A stretch of 64,000 bases of DNA from Lacticaseibacillus thailandensis DSM 22698 = JCM 13996 (GCF_001312865.1 NZ_BBER01000004.1:124001-188000), one strand, 5' to 3'. Shown: positions 8,198-18,686, numbered from the stretch's first letter. Numbers and translations: made by a program. The notes: generated from the letters alone by a model not told the origin.

Positions 8198-8877
8198 ATG
8201 GAATACTTAAAGTTACTGGGGATCGTCATCATTGTGGTTGGCTTTGCCCTCAAGTGGGACACCACCGCGGTCGTCGTCATCGCCGCACTGGCCACCGGGT
8301 TATTTGCCGGCATGTCGGTGCCCGACTTGTTGCACACCCTGGTCAAAGCTTTCTGGACAACCGCATGGTCTCGCTCTTCTTCCTCACCCTGCCAATGATT
8401 GGTCTGGTCGAAAGCCACGGACTCAAACAGGTGGCGGTCGCCGCCATTCAAAAGCTGAAGCGATTGACCCCCGGCCGCATCCTCAACTTATACGTCATCA
8501 TTCGCGCCCTGGCCAACGTCTTTGGCATTAGCCTCTCTGGCCAAGTGCAGTTCGTGCGGCCCCTGATTCAACCGATGGTGCAAGCCGCAGCAGAACAGCA
8601 CCACCACCTGACTCCCGCCGAAGTGGATTTGACCAAGGGACGGAGTGCCGCGGTCGACAACCTCGGTAACTTCTTTGCCCAAAACCTCTTCGTAGCCTCC
8701 GGTGGGGTGTTGTTGATCGCCAGCACCATGAAGTCACTCGGCAAACCAGTCAGCGCCATGAGCATCGTCATCGCCAGCATTCCGGTCGCTATCACCATGC
8801 TGGTGGTAACCATCATCTACAACACGCTATTTGACCGACGCTTTCGGGCCAACAATGATCAGGGGGGCAAACACTAA
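8198..8877 (+). CDS. DUF969 membrane protein (one frameshift)
   Basis: Starts MEYLKLLGIVIIVVGFALKW behind AAAGGAGG. About 226 residues with roughly six membrane segments. One C is missing near 8353 (TTCTGG for TTCCTGG); with it the text reads KAFLDNRMVSLFFLTLP. DUF969 proteins occur next to DUF979 proteins and pyroglutamyl peptidase in many Firmicutes. The pair is presumed to form a two-component permease. Here the stop overlaps the DUF979 start by one base, supporting a complex made in equal amounts. Substrate is not known from sequence; 5-oxoproline or pyroglutamyl peptides are the obvious guess from context. Confidence 0.85.
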
Positions 8878-9790
8878 TGATGAATAACTTACTCATTGCA
8901 CTTTACGCCCTCATTGGGGCCATGATGGCGCTAGCCGCCATTGAATCCTTCCGCGACCGCGAGAATCCGGCACGATACGGGACCGGTATTTTCTGGACCT
9001 TTCTGGCGGTCATCTTTGCCTTTGGCGACTTCATCCCCGCCACCGTGGTGGGGGCCATGCTGATCATTATCGGGGTGCTCGCCCTGGCTAGGCAGATCAA
9101 GGTTGGGCACCTGCCAGCCGTGAACGTTAAGACCGCTACCAACGCGGCGCACCAGCTAGGCGGTTGGATCTTTCTGCCAGCATCGTCCTGGCCGTCGTCT
9201 CCATCGCCATCGCGCAGTTTACCAGTTTGGGCGGCCAAATCGGTATTGGGATTGGTGCCTTGGTCTCCCTGATTGTCGCCGTCATCCTGACCCGTACTTC
9301 TGGTAAGCAAGTCTACCGGGACACCCAGCGGATGGTCCGCTCAGTCGGTGCCCCCGGGGTACTGCCCCAGTTGCTGGCAACCCTCGGCGCGGTGTTTACC
9401 GCCGCGGGCGTGGGCACGTTGACGGCCAAGCTGATTGCCGGCGTTTTCCCAGCTGGTAATCAGTTCGGTGGCGTAGTCCTCTACTGTGTTGCCATGGCAC
9501 TGTTCACCGCCATCATGGGTAACGCCTTTGCCGCCTTTGCGGTCATCACCGCTGCCATTGGGGTGCCGTTTGTCATCGCTCAGGGTGGCAACATCGCCGT
9601 GGTCGCGGCGATGGGGATGACTTCTGGGTACTGCGGCACCCTGCTGACCCCAATGGCGGCCAACTTCAACTCGCTGCCGGTTGCACTAATGAAAATGGAC
9701 GACGAAATGGGCGTCATTCGTCAGCAGGTACCCGTCGCGATTATCCTGCTGGTCCTACAAATTGGCTTAATGTACTTATTGGCATTTTAA
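8877..9790 (+). CDS. DUF979 membrane protein (one frameshift)
   Basis: Partner of the DUF969 protein, about 304 residues with some nine membrane segments. It begins MMNNLLIALYALIGAMMALA. A C is missing near 9181 (CCAGCATCG for CCAGCCATCG), which splits it between LGGWIFLPA and IVLAVVSIAIAQF. The C-terminal half holds FGGVVLYCVAMALFTAIMGNAF and GMTSGYCGTLLTPMAANFN, family-typical glycine- and proline-bearing helices suggesting transport. It lies 24 bases upstream of pcp. Confidence 0.85.
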
Positions 9791-9814
9791 TTTACACCAC
9801 ACTACGGAGGTATT

Positions 9815-10464
9815 ATGATGAAAATTCTTGTGACTGGCTTTGACCCCTTTGGACCCGACAAAATTAATCCGGCAATTGAAGCGTGAAGCGGCTTCCTGAC
9901 ACCATTACAGGTGCGACCATCGTGCCGCTGGAAATCCCTACTATCTTTAACCGCTGTGCTGAGGTGGTGCACGATGCCATCGTACGCGAACAACCCGACT
10001 ATGTGCTCAGCATTGGCCAGGCTGGGGGCCGCTTTGGCCTGACCCCCGAGCGTATCGCCATCAACCTGGATGATGGGCGCATAGCGGACAATGCGGGTTA
10101 CCAACCCCTCAACCACACCATTCACGCGGACGGCGCCAACGCCTACTTTGCCCAATTACCTATCAAGGCCATGACCCGAGCGATTCGGGCGGCGGGCTTG
10201 CCCGCCAGCGTCTCCAATAGTGCCGGGACGTACGTCTGCAACCACATCATGTACCAGGTGCAGTACATGCGGGACAAAGAGTTCCCGCAAATCCAGGCCG
10301 GGTTCATGCACATCCCCTTCCTGCCGGATCAGGTCACTAACCGACCGAACACCCCGTCACTGAGTCTAGATGACGACGTACGGGGTATCACGGCGGCCAT
10401 CACGGCCATCGTGGAACGTAACGGCCAGGGTGACATTGAAACCGTTGAGGGTGCGATTGCGTAA
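9815..10464 (+). CDS. pcp: Pyrrolidone-carboxylate (pyroglutamyl) peptidase (one frameshift)
   Basis: Cytoplasmic cysteine peptidase (family C15) that removes N-terminal pyroglutamate. Start at 9815 or the adjacent ATG at 9818, with GGAGG at 9806. The first 23 residues ([19 protein letters not shown]) are cut off by a missing G near 9883 (GCGTGAAG for GCGGTGAAG). The rest shows the family landmarks: [19 protein letters not shown] with the catalytic Glu region, the nucleophile in [14 protein letters not shown], and the catalytic His in [12 protein letters not shown]. About 215 residues after repair, the normal size. It follows the DUF969/DUF979 pair, as in streptococci. Confidence 0.93.
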
Positions 10465-10483
10465 GGTTAAAGGAGAATAATTC

Positions 10484-10804
10484 GTGGAAACAAAGCATGG
10501 ACGGCACTCGTTTTTCGACGGTGGTCTGCTTAGCCTGATTGGCTGGAGCATCCTCGGCACAATTGTTACGGTTTGCACCGGTGGTATTTGTTACCCCTGG
10601 TCGATTACCATGCGGTACGGTTGGCGCATTAACCACACCGTGATCGACGGCCACCGGATGCATTTTAACGGCTCGGCGGTCGGCTTGTTTGGCAACTGGA
10701 TCAAGTGGTTGCTGCTATCTGTCATCACTCTGGGTATCTACGGCTTCTGGGTCCACATTAAGCTGCTAGACTGGAAGGCCCAGCATACCGAATTCATCAA
10801 TTAG
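10484..10804 (+). CDS. Short DUF898-type membrane protein
   Basis: 106 residues, intact. The GTG start at 10484 follows AAAGGAG, 19 bases after pcp. Sequence METKHGRHSFFDGGLLSLIG, a membrane segment at 16-40, a conserved GGICYPWSITMRYGW turn, then HTVIDGHRMHFNGSAVGLFG and a second segment around 70-92 ending GIYGFWVHIKLLDW. The pattern YPW, RYGWRINHT and G..FGNWIKW is that of the DUF898/YjgN family in its short lactobacillar form. Function unknown. Last gene of the operon. Confidence 0.7.
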   Translation: METKHGRHSFFDGGLLSLIGWSILGTIVTVCTGGICYPWSITMRYGWRINHTVIDGHRMHFNGSAVGLFGNWIKWLLLSVITLGIYGFWVHIKLLDWKAQHTEFIN

Positions 10805-10816
10805 TTACGCCACAAT

Positions 10817-10860
10817 AAAAGCGCGGAGCGAACATCTGGGTAAGTTCGCGCCGCGCTTTT
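10817..10860. terminator. Bidirectional terminator between DUF898 gene and murP
   Basis: AAAAGCGCGG and CCGCGCTTTT pair, with a GCGAAC/GTTCGC inner helix after one unpaired base. A-run on the left and T-run on the right serve the convergent genes on both strands. Confidence 0.9.
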
Positions 10861-10896
10861 GGTGCAGTAGCAGCAATGAATAGTCTATTGTCAGGA

Positions 10897-12902
10897 CTAC
10901 TTGTTGTGAGCCTGCATAACCGGGCTACCAACTTCGACCGCACCATCATTATATTGTGATAGCGTTGCCACAGCGTCCATGTTGGTAATGACCGTAATGA
11001 CTGTCGTATCTTTACCCGCAGCCTGCACCTGCTTGAGGTCCATGGTACCCAACTGTTGGCCATGACTTACATGGTCACCTGGCTTGATGTTGAAGTTAAA
11101 CGGTTTGCCGCCTAATTCAACTGTGTCAATACCCATGTGTACCAATAGCTCCAAGCCTGAATCTGTCTTGAGTGTAAATGCATGCTTTGTCTCAGTCAAA
11201 CTGATGATCGTCCCATCTGCAGGAGCAACAATCGCTTCCATGTTAGGAACAATCGCAAACCCATCACCAAGCATCTTTTGAGCAAACGTGGCATCCTTCA
11301 CTGCCGACATCTGTATTAGCTGTCCAGAAGCAGTAGCAACCAAGTTAGTATCCGCTCCAGCAACTGGTGTGGCATTCATAATTTGGTCAACATCAATGCT
11401 GGACGCATCGGTAGCGGATGCGACTGTAGCGCCACTGGCATTAATCAAGTTACCTTCAACGTCGTGCGCTAGCATCGCCGACTTTGGTACCCCAAAGAAG
11501 AAGGTTGCCAAGAAGCCACCAGCGTACGCTGCAAGGAGGCCAAATACGTAACCTAACCACTTGCCATTAGCAATCAGGGGAATTAGGGCCACACCCGAAG
11601 GACCAATGGAAGTAGCACCAATACCACCGATGGCACCAATCACAGCACCACCGATACCACCACCAACACAGGCCGTAATGAATGGCCGACCCAGTGGAAG
11701 TGATACACCGTAAATCAGGGGTTCACCAACACCGAGAACACCGACGGGCAACGCACCTTTAATCATTCCCGTCAGTTGCTTATTCTTGCGGCAACGAATC
11801 CACAGCGCAATTGCGGCACCAACCTGACCCGCACCGGCCATAGCCAGAATTGGTAACAGCGGCGTGTTGCCCAAACTCTTGATCATCTCGAGGTGAATTG
11901 GAGTCAAAATCTGGTGTAGTCCCAGCATAACCATTGGGAGGAAGAATAGTCCGAGCATGAAGCCGGCAAAAGCACCACCAACGTGCAGAATCCAATTAAT
12001 CGAACCAACAAGGGAGCTGGAAACCCAACCAGCTGCGGGCATAACCAGAAAAATCGTAAAGCAACCGACAATCAGTAACGTTAGAAAGGGTGAGAAAATG
12101 ATATCAACAGAATCTGGAATAACCTTGTGGAAGAATTTTTCTACGTATGACATTACCCAAACGGCAAAAAGTACCCCAATGATCCCACCAGAACCAGCAA
12201 CCAATGCTGAACCAGTAAAGATGTTAGGCAAGGTAACCGGGGCAACCACTCCTGGAAGGTAAATCAAACCAGCAATGATACCGCCTAATCCTGGGGTTGC
12301 CTTGAATTCCTTCGCCGCATTAATCCCGACATAAATATTTAGGTAAGTAAACAAACCACTGTTGATAACTTTCAGCACAGTAATAAACGTAGTCCAATTG
12401 GTACCTAAATCACCAGCTGTCTGCATGTTAGCCAAAATGCCTGCAATACCAGAAATCAGCCAGCACCAACAAACGCCGGGATCAATGGAATGAAGATGGC
12501 ACTAATATGTTTCAGCGCTTGCCGCCACCATGTCTGCTTCAACTGTGCCTTTTGTGCCGCATGTACTTCGGCTGCTTTCGCCTCTACAGCTGACTTCCCA
12601 GCCGCGTATGATTCGGAACTATTAGCATCGGGAAAAGGCTCACCCAAACCAACACCAACCTGATCAACCATCGCCTGGGCGACTTTGTTCACAACGCCAG
12701 GGCCCACAATAACCTGTAAGGTATCTTCCTGGGCAACTCCCAAAACGCCAGGCACTTTCTTGAGCCCGTCAACATCTACCTTACTATCATCACGCACCGT
12801 AATCCGTACCCGCGTCATACAGTGAATCAACTTTGCTACGTTTTGGGGACCACCTATATGTGCATATATGCCAGTTGCGATAGTCTGGTACTTATCTGCC
12901 AT
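10897..12902 (-). CDS. murP: PTS IIBCA permease, probably for N-acetylmuramic acid (one frameshift)
   Basis: Transports and phosphorylates its sugar. Domain order IIB (residues 1-90, phosphocysteine Cys28 in [11 protein letters not shown]), IIC (about 105-470, with the glucose-superfamily [13 protein letters not shown] motif), and a glucose-type IIA at the C terminus with the phospho-histidine in [12 protein letters not shown]. The frame breaks near 12459, where one base is missing; repair gives [18 protein letters not shown] across the first IIC helix. Substrate is assigned from the neighbours murQ, mupG and murR. MurP of Bacillus and Staphylococcus lacks IIA, so the fused IIA is notable; a related glucoside permease is the alternative. 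The start at 12902 follows AAGGAGG. Confidence 0.85.
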
Positions 12903-12935
12903 GATGTTTACCTCCTTATGTTAATTATCTGACAC

Positions 12936-13829
12936 CTAATTTGTCTTAATACGACCAATAAACCCTTCAGCTTGCGCCAACCGTTCAGCTGCGGTAGCGC
13001 GATCGAGCCCGGTTAGCACCATAACAATGGCCAACTTAACATTCTCGCCGGCCTCCTTAAAGGCATTCGTTGCCACGTCCTGAGTACAGTCCGTGGCCTG
13101 CATAATGATGCGCTGGCTTCGTTCAATCAACTTGGCATTAGTTGGACGTACGTCAACCATTAAGTTGCCGTACACCTTGCCAATCTGCACCATGGCGCCA
13201 GTCGACAGCATATTCAGCACCATTTTCTGTGCTGTGCCCGCCTTCAACCGTGTTGAGCCAGTCAACACCTCCGGGCCCACGGGTACTTCAATATTAATTT
13301 GGGCATGGTCCGAAATTAAGGCCCCAGCGTTGCAAGCCAAGCTGATTGTTCCGGCGCCAGTCTCCGCAGCATAATCAAGGCCCCCCACAACGTATGGCGT
13401 CCGTCCCGAGGCGGCAATCCCTACTACAGTATCGACGTCAGCCAGACGCCGCTCCGCCAGGTCATCTGCAGCCAACTTCAGGTTATCTTCGGCACCTTCA
13501 ACTGCAACGGTCATAGCCGACATACCACCTGCAATTAAGCCTTGTACCATGCTTGGTTCAGTACCGAAGGTAGGAACACATTCTGCTGCGTCCAAAACGC
13601 CTAGCCGACCACTCGTACCTGCGCCAATATAGAAAAGCCGACCACCTTGCTTAAAAGTTTGCGCAATACGCGCAATGGCTTGCTCAATTGCGGGCAGTGC
13701 GCGGTGCACACTATCCGCCACTGTCCGATCCTCAGCATTCATCGTTTCGGCAAATTCATGAATACTCATTTGATCTAAATACGTGGTACGTTCATTGCGA
13801 CTTTCCGTGGTTAAACTTGCTAAATCCAT
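12936..13829 (-). CDS. murQ: N-acetylmuramic acid 6-phosphate etherase
   Basis: 297 residues, intact. Cleaves the D-lactyl ether of MurNAc-6-phosphate to give GlcNAc-6-phosphate. A SIS domain holds [25 protein letters not shown] and [15 protein letters not shown]; the active-site region shows [33 protein letters not shown] and [14 protein letters not shown] are family hallmarks. The ATG at 13829 follows AGGGGGGA. It lies between murP and mupG on the minus strand with gaps of 33 and 23 bases, so the three form one operon. Confidence 0.97.
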   Translation of the reverse strand: MDLASLTTESRNERTTYLDQMSIHEFAETMNAEDRTVADSVHRALPAIEQAIARIAQTFKQGGRLFYIGAGTSGRLGVLDAAECVPTFGTEPSMVQGLIAGGMSAMTVAVEGAEDNLKLAADDLAERRLADVDTVVGIAASGRTPYVVGGLDYAAETGAGTISLACNAGALISDHAQINIEVPVGPEVLTGSTRLKAGTAQKMVLNMLSTGAMVQIGKVYGNLMVDVRPTNAKLIERSQRIIMQATDCTQDVATNAFKEAGENVKLAIVMVLTGLDRATAAERLAQAEGFIGRIKTN

Positions 13830-13852
13830 CAGCCTTATTCCCCCCTACTTTA

Positions 13853-14924
13853 CTACCTATCAAAGTGCTTCCCGGCAACGGACTGAACCAGCTGAATGGC
13901 CTGATGAGCACCAATCAGTGAAAGGCCAACCCAATCATCGCGAACCACGCGTCCAATCACATTCACCCTGGCATCAGCCGGTAAATCATGTTTGGTGATT
14001 TGAATTTCACCCCGGTAACGACCGTAACCATCATTATCAACGGTCAAACTACCCACAGGTCGCGCATGCGCAACCATATCCGGCTCAGTACCCACCAATT
14101 GACGCCGGCGTGCTTCTTGCAACCTCACAACATCACGGGCAACATCAGGACGGTTATGCCACTGGGTTTGGGCCAAAACTGTTGGTAAACCGACAACGTG
14201 AATGGTTAAGACCTGCTGAGTTACGTAGGCCTCTATGGTTGCCACGCTCGTTTCACTGATCATCTCATCACCAATAAAGACACCGTCAACACCCATTTGT
14301 TGTAACTCCACAAATGCCCATAAAGGTAACATACCGCGTTGGCCTTCCAGGGTGGGTAGGCCGGCAAAGACTGGACCACGCCGTTGGCCATCTCCAGCAA
14401 TAAAGGCCATAACCTTCAGTCCCTGACTGTGTAGCCATGTATTTTTTTCGATTAAACCATTCAGTGTCCAGACCCGTTTCCGGCCGCGGATAGTAGTTAT
14501 GCCAAGCCTCAATATGACTGAAATCCGCACCAGCTCGCCGTAATTCCTGTAAATTTTGGGCGCTTAACGTGCTGGCATTGAGCGCAATCATCATATACCG
14601 ACTCATAGCCGCCACGGACTTCATCCCAATACCATCATCGACACGTAAACCTGTTAGTCCCGATGCCAGTACAGTATCGACATCATCCGTACACCAGCCT
14701 AATTGCTCAAAGCCTGTATCCGAAATATCGGCAATAACGGTGAGACCTTCCTCTTTACACCAACCAGTCAGTTGTTGTAATCGAGGCACCAGGCTGCTGG
14801 CATCATCCTCCGGAATATGTAACGAGGTAAAGACAGTACTAAAGCCACTTTGCGCCATTCGATGAATGTATTGCCGCGTCTCAAGATTAAGTTTATGACT
14901 CAGGTAAACTGCAAAACCAATCAA
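13853..14924 (-). CDS. mupG: 6-phospho-N-acetylmuramidase, MupG/DUF871 family (frameshift at an A7 run)
   Basis: In S. aureus MupG splits MurNAc-6P-GlcNAc after uptake. The N-terminal TIM barrel begins with a TTG start at 14924 behind GGAGGTG and contains FSTVFTSLHIPEDD, LTVIADIS and GLRVDDGIG. The C-terminal small domain contains HARPVGSLTVDNDGYGRYRGEIQI and ADARVNVIGRVV. Frames switch at the T7 run 14442-14448; with six bases the text reads EWFNRKNTWLHSQGLKVMAF, giving about 356 residues. It is the promoter-proximal gene of mupG-murQ-murP. This operon recycles or scavenges cell-wall MurNAc. Confidence 0.9.
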
Positions 14925-14963
14925 TTGTTAGTCACCTCCAGTTCAACGTTAAATAAAAAGCCA

Positions 14964-14991
14964 TTAGGAACGGATGTAAGCCCTTTCCTAA
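14964..14991 (-). promoter_or_regulatory. Leader hairpin and possible cre site upstream of mupG
   Basis: TTAGGAA and TTCCTAA pair around a 14-base loop on the minus strand and are followed by GGCTTTTTATTT, so the element can act as an intrinsic terminator. It lies a few bases downstream of the predicted start of transcription at about 14992 and 40 bases before the mupG start. It may end readthrough from murR or attenuate the operon. ATGTAAGCCCTTTCC (14974-14988) fits the CcpA cre consensus with two mismatches. Confidence 0.45.
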
Positions 14992-14998
14992 CGACCTA

Positions 14999-15027
14999 AG
15001 TGTATCATGTGTAAAATTTAATTTCAA
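14999..15027 (-). promoter_or_regulatory. Promoter of mupG-murQ-murP
   Basis: Minus-strand TTGAAA (15027-15022), a 17-base spacer and TACACT (15004-14999). Confidence 0.65.
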
Positions 15028-15044
15028 CGTTTTATCATATTGGT

Positions 15045-15057
15045 GAAATACAATTTC
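15045..15057. promoter_or_regulatory. Palindromic operator candidate for MurR
   Basis: GAAAT-ACA-ATTTC is a perfect inverted repeat with a 3-base spacer, 18 bases upstream of the -35 box of the mupG promoter and 34 bases downstream of the murR stop. RpiR-type regulators bind such A/T-rich palindromes. Confidence 0.45.
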
Positions 15058-15090
15058 CGAAATAATTGGATAACTTGTCCGTGAACGATG

Positions 15091-15964
15091 CTAATTATGC
15101 GTACTGTTCATAAACCGCCGCTTGTATTCTGCCAATAACGACCGTGAGTCCAAGATACGACGCTTACTGTTTTGATAATGCTTGCTAACGTATGCATAGT
15201 AAATAGTATCAATCAACATAAACTGCGCGTGCAAAGATTGCGTAGCTGCAAACCGCACCGTAGCCTCCGCCGGCTGAGAGGTCTGCACCAGAATATCAAC
15301 ATTGCGTGCCAGCGAGTTTTCCCCTAAACGTGTGAGCCCCACAGTAATGACAGCGTGTTGTCGGGCCATACGGGCGCCCATCACGGCTTCGGGGGATTCT
15401 CCGGAATTTGAAATAAACCAAAAGAGGATTTTTTTTATTACTGTCGACTACTGATGGTAACAATTGGTTCAAATCATCACTAGCAATAACGTTACAACCA
15501 ATGCGGGACCATTTTTGAGCAATATTTTGCGCCACCAAGTATGAAGCCCCTACCCTAAAGCACAAAATTATATCAGCTTGTTCTAGCTGCTTAACTAGAT
15601 TGTTAATGGTGTCCTCATGGACTTGGTCAATGGTTTCGTGGAGCGAACGTTCGGCATTTTTCAATAATTTGGTAGTAATACTGTGCAGGCTTTCATCGGC
15701 GCGAATTTCTTCGTCACCATCAAACTCATCAGTACCTGCACCTTGATCAGCACTCAACTGTACTTTAAGTTGCGTATACGTTTTAAAACCTAAATGCTTA
15801 ACGAGCCGACTGACGGTGGGTGCACTTGTTCCCGCTGCCTGCGCCAACTGCTGACCGTTCATCAACAAAACGTTCTCTGGAAACTGAAGAATGTATTCTG
15901 CCACCTTGTGTTCGGCGACACTGAGTTCATCCCCCATGCTTGCAATAGTCCCCTTAACCGTCAT
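15091..15964 (-). CDS. murR: RpiR-family transcriptional regulator of MurNAc genes (frameshift at an A8 run)
   Basis: N-terminal RpiR helix-turn-helix (residues 1-77, with LAQAAGTSAPTVSRLVKHLGF) and C-terminal SIS domain that senses a phosphosugar, probably MurNAc-6-phosphate. The SIS core is broken at the T8 run 15429-15436; with seven bases the text becomes FWFISNSGESPEAVMGARMA and continues HAVITVGLTRLGENSLARNVD. About 290 residues after repair. The ATG at 15964 follows GGAGG. It is the first gene upstream of mupG, on the same strand but with its own spacing of 166 bases containing promoter and operator. Confidence 0.88.
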
Positions 15965-15981
15965 CTCAAACCTCCGTTACG

Positions 15982-17022
15982 TTAGGCGCCAATCCGCTGC
16001 AATTCCTTTGCCAGCGCCGTCACGTCATCCTCCGTGGTCGCCCAGCTTGTGGCCAGCCGGATCACCGTGTGGTCATCGTCATACTTGCCCCAAACGCTAA
16101 AGCGCACGTTTTGGGCTAGTTGGGCTTGTTGGCTAGTGCTGACAACTGGAAACTGCTGGTTAGTTGGTGATTCAATGAACCGCGGAATACCATTAGCCAC
16201 TAGCGCACGGCGCAGGTTGTCCGCCATCCGCAGTGCGTGTTTGCCGAGTTGTTCATATAATCCGTCCGTGAATAACACACCAAACTGTACGCCGAGCAAC
16301 CGCCCCTTAGCCACCAGCGCCCCGTGCTGCTTGATACGGTTGACCAGATGGGCCGGAACGCCATCAGGTCTCGTGAAGACCAACGCTTCACCGGCCAGCG
16401 CACCACACTTAGTGCCACCAATGTAGAAGGCATCACACAGCTGCGCCAGGAGGGGCAAAGTCACATCGTTGGACGCGGCCAGACCGTACGCTAAGCGCGC
16501 GCCGTCAATATACAGACGCAGATCATGTTGCCGGCACACCGTTGCAATCGCCCGCAGTTCGTCAGCCGTGTACAGGGTGCCGTACTCCGTTGGGAACGTC
16601 AGGTACACCATCCCCGGCTGCACCATGTGCTCATGGCTCCCGTCGGAAATCCACGCGGTCAAAAATTGCTCAATCGTGGCGGCGTCAATTTTGCCTAACT
16701 TGCTGGGTTGCGGCAGTACTTTGTGCCCCGTTAACTCGATTGCCCCCGCCTCATGGGTGTTGATGTGTGCCGTGTCGGGTGCAATCACCCCTTCGTACGG
16801 CTGTAACAACAGGTCCAACGCCAGCGCGTTCGTCTGTGTGCCCCCAGTGATGAACTTTACGGTAGCGTCCGGACAAGCCATCGCCGTGCGGATCTTGTCC
16901 GCAGCGGCCTGGCTGTATCGGTCCTCCCCATAACCCGGTAAGTGTTCCATGTTACTATCAATGAGCGCCTGCAAGACTGCCGGGGCCGCGCCCTCGGCGT
17001 AATCATTTTCAAAATAAAGCAT
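15982..17022 (-). CDS. ltaE: Low-specificity L-threonine aldolase
   Basis: 346 residues from the ATG at 17022, chosen for its GGAGG site 7 bases upstream; the frame is open further upstream without a site. PLP fold-type I enzyme cleaving L-threonine and L-allo-threonine to glycine and acetaldehyde. Visible: FENDYAEGAAPAVLQAL at the N terminus, FITGGTQTNALAL, DTAHINTHEAGAIELTGHK, LYIDGARLAYGL and the PLP-lysine motif YIGGTKCGAL. Intact. The gap to murR is 17 bases, so murR could be read from an ltaE transcript. Confidence 0.93.
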   Translation of the reverse strand: MLYFENDYAEGAAPAVLQALIDSNMEHLPGYGEDRYSQAAADKIRTAMACPDATVKFITGGTQTNALALDLLLQPYEGVIAPDTAHINTHEAGAIELTGHKVLPQPSKLGKIDAATIEQFLTAWISDGSHEHMVQPGMVYLTFPTEYGTLYTADELRAIATVCRQHDLRLYIDGARLAYGLAASNDVTLPLLAQLCDAFYIGGTKCGALAGEALVFTRPDGVPAHLVNRIKQHGALVAKGRLLGVQFGVLFTDGLYEQLGKHALRMADNLRRALVANGIPRFIESPTNQQFPVVSTSQQAQLAQNVRFSVWGKYDDDHTVIRLATSWATTEDDVTALAKELQRIGA

Positions 17023-17126
17023 GTTGATTCCTCCACCAATCCGTAATATGTATATGATTAATGTCATTCTACCGCAACCGGATACAAAACCGGAACCACT
17101 ACCCGCAAAAGTGGTGGCCAGACCCA

Positions 17127-17162
17127 AATAAACGGCACCGTCACCAGACGTTGCCGTTTATT
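17127..17162 (-). terminator. Terminator of the pst-phoU operon
   Basis: AATAAACGGCA pairs perfectly over 11 bases with TGCCGTTTATT. It begins 35 bases beyond the phoU stop. The minus-strand 3' side reads TTTATTTGGG. Confidence 0.75.
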
Positions 17163-17196
17163 GTAGTTCAAGCCTGTTTACTTTTGTCGCTATTTG

Positions 17197-17873
17197 TTAG
17201 AACTTGTCTTCCCGGTCGCTCGATTGCAACTCGACAATTTTGCCAGTTTTGAGGTAGACGATCCACTCACAAATGTTCGTCACGTAATCCCCGATTCGTT
17301 CTAGGTATGACGCCACTAACATGTAGTCCATTCCGCCCACAACGGTTTCCGCATCAGCCTGCATCTGCTTGATACATTCCTGGTAGATCTTGTAGGAAAA
17401 GTCGTTAATTCCGTGATCTTGGCCGGCAATCCAACGCGCCCGATGCTCGTCCTCCTTGACGTAAGCATCGAGGACTTCAGCCACCATTTCTTTGACCGCG
17501 TCCGCCATCGCCGCCAGCATTTCCTCGATCGCCGGGACCCGGGTATTACCCTTCACGCGAATGGTCGACTTGGCAATGGACACCGCATGGTCGCCCATCC
17601 GCTCCAAGTCGTTGACCGCCTTCATCACGGTGACCACCATCCGCAGTTCACTGGCAACAGGTTGCTGGAGGGCAATCATCTCAAAGCTGCGTTTTTCCAG
17701 GTCACTTCCCGCTCGTTAATGTGGTTATCATCGGCAATCACCTGCCGCGCCATGTCCTTATCGTGGTTGATGAACGCCCGCACCGATTTGGAGATGGCTT
17801 CGTTGACCATCATCCCCATTTCTGAAAACCGCACGTGCAGTTCGTTGAGCTCGTCGGTAAATTCCTCACGCAT
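17197..17873 (-). CDS. phoU: Phosphate signalling protein PhoU (one frameshift)
   Basis: About 225 residues, all helical. PhoU links the Pst transporter to PhoR and represses the Pho response when phosphate is plentiful. Two PhoU repeats are visible: MREEFTDELNELHVRFSEMG to residue 105, and the second with LERIGDYVTNICEWIVYLKTG. The metal-binding E(x)3D-type clusters sit in VNDLERMGDHAVSIAK and the matching C-terminal ERIGDYVTNI. One base is missing near 17703 (GAAGTGACC for GAAGTGGACC), which splits REVDLEKRSFEMIALQQP. Last gene of the pst operon. Confidence 0.93.
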
Positions 17874-17891
17874 TAATTTAATCCCCCGTAT

Positions 17892-18653
17892 TTAACCAAA
17901 ACGACCAGAAATGTAGTCTTCGGTTTCCTTGTGTTGTGGGTCCATAAAGATGCCCTTAGTGGGACCCACCTCAATGATGTTACCCTGCAAGAAGAACGCC
18001 GTGCGGTCCGAAATCCGCGAGGCCTGCTGCATATTGTGGGTCACGATAATGATTGTATACTGCTCCCGGAGTTCGAGCAACGTATCTTCGATTTGTGACG
18101 AAGAAATGGGGTCCAACGCACTCGTCGGCTCATCCAGCAAGATCACTTCGGGCTGGACGGCCAGCACCCGCGCCATAACGACCCGCTGCTGCTGACCCCC
18201 AGATAAGCCCAAGGCAGAGTCGTGGAGCTGATCCTTGACTTCATCCCAGATGGCCGCCTGCTTGAGGCTTTGCTCGCAGGCTTCGTCTAACATTGCCCGG
18301 TCACGGATCCCCGCCAACCGCAAGCCGTACACCACGTTGTCGTATATGCTGAACGGAAACGGGTTGGGCTGCTGGAACACCATGCCGACCCGCTTTCGTA
18401 ACTGGACCACATCGGTGTTCGCGGCGTAAATATCCTCACCGTTCAAGCGGATATCCCCGGTCGTCCGGGCTCCGGGCACCAGGTCGTTCATCCGGTCCAG
18501 GGTCCGCAGATAGGTCGACTTACCACAGCCGCTGGGCCCGATAAGGGCGGTAATTTCGTGCTCGGGAAAATCGATGTCGACGCCCTTGATGGCTTCAAAG
18601 TCACCATAATAAATGTGGACGTCCCGGCTCGTAATAATATTCTTGTGGGTCAT
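17892..18653 (-). CDS. pstB: Phosphate ABC transporter ATPase PstB (copy 2)
   Basis: 253 residues. Start ATG at 18653 behind GGAGGATAATTG. Walker [11 protein letters not shown]-loop [11 protein letters not shown], signature [14 protein letters not shown], Walker [14 protein letters not shown] and the switch His in [12 protein letters not shown]. The C-terminal tail [15 protein letters not shown] is PstB-typical. Second of two adjacent ATPases, one per half site of the transporter or alternates; paired pstB genes are common in lactobacilli. Confidence 0.96.
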   Translation of the reverse strand: MTHKNIITSRDVHIYYGDFEAIKGVDIDFPEHEITALIGPSGCGKSTYLRTLDRMNDLVPGARTTGDIRLNGEDIYAANTDVVQLRKRVGMVFQQPNPFPFSIYDNVVYGLRLAGIRDRAMLDEACEQSLKQAAIWDEVKDQLHDSALGLSGGQQQRVVMARVLAVQPEVILLDEPTSALDPISSSQIEDTLLELREQYTIIIVTHNMQQASRISDRTAFFLQGNIIEVGPTKGIFMDPQHKETEDYISGRFG

Positions 18654-18686
18654 CAATTATCCTCCATCAACTCCCGCGGTCAACAC

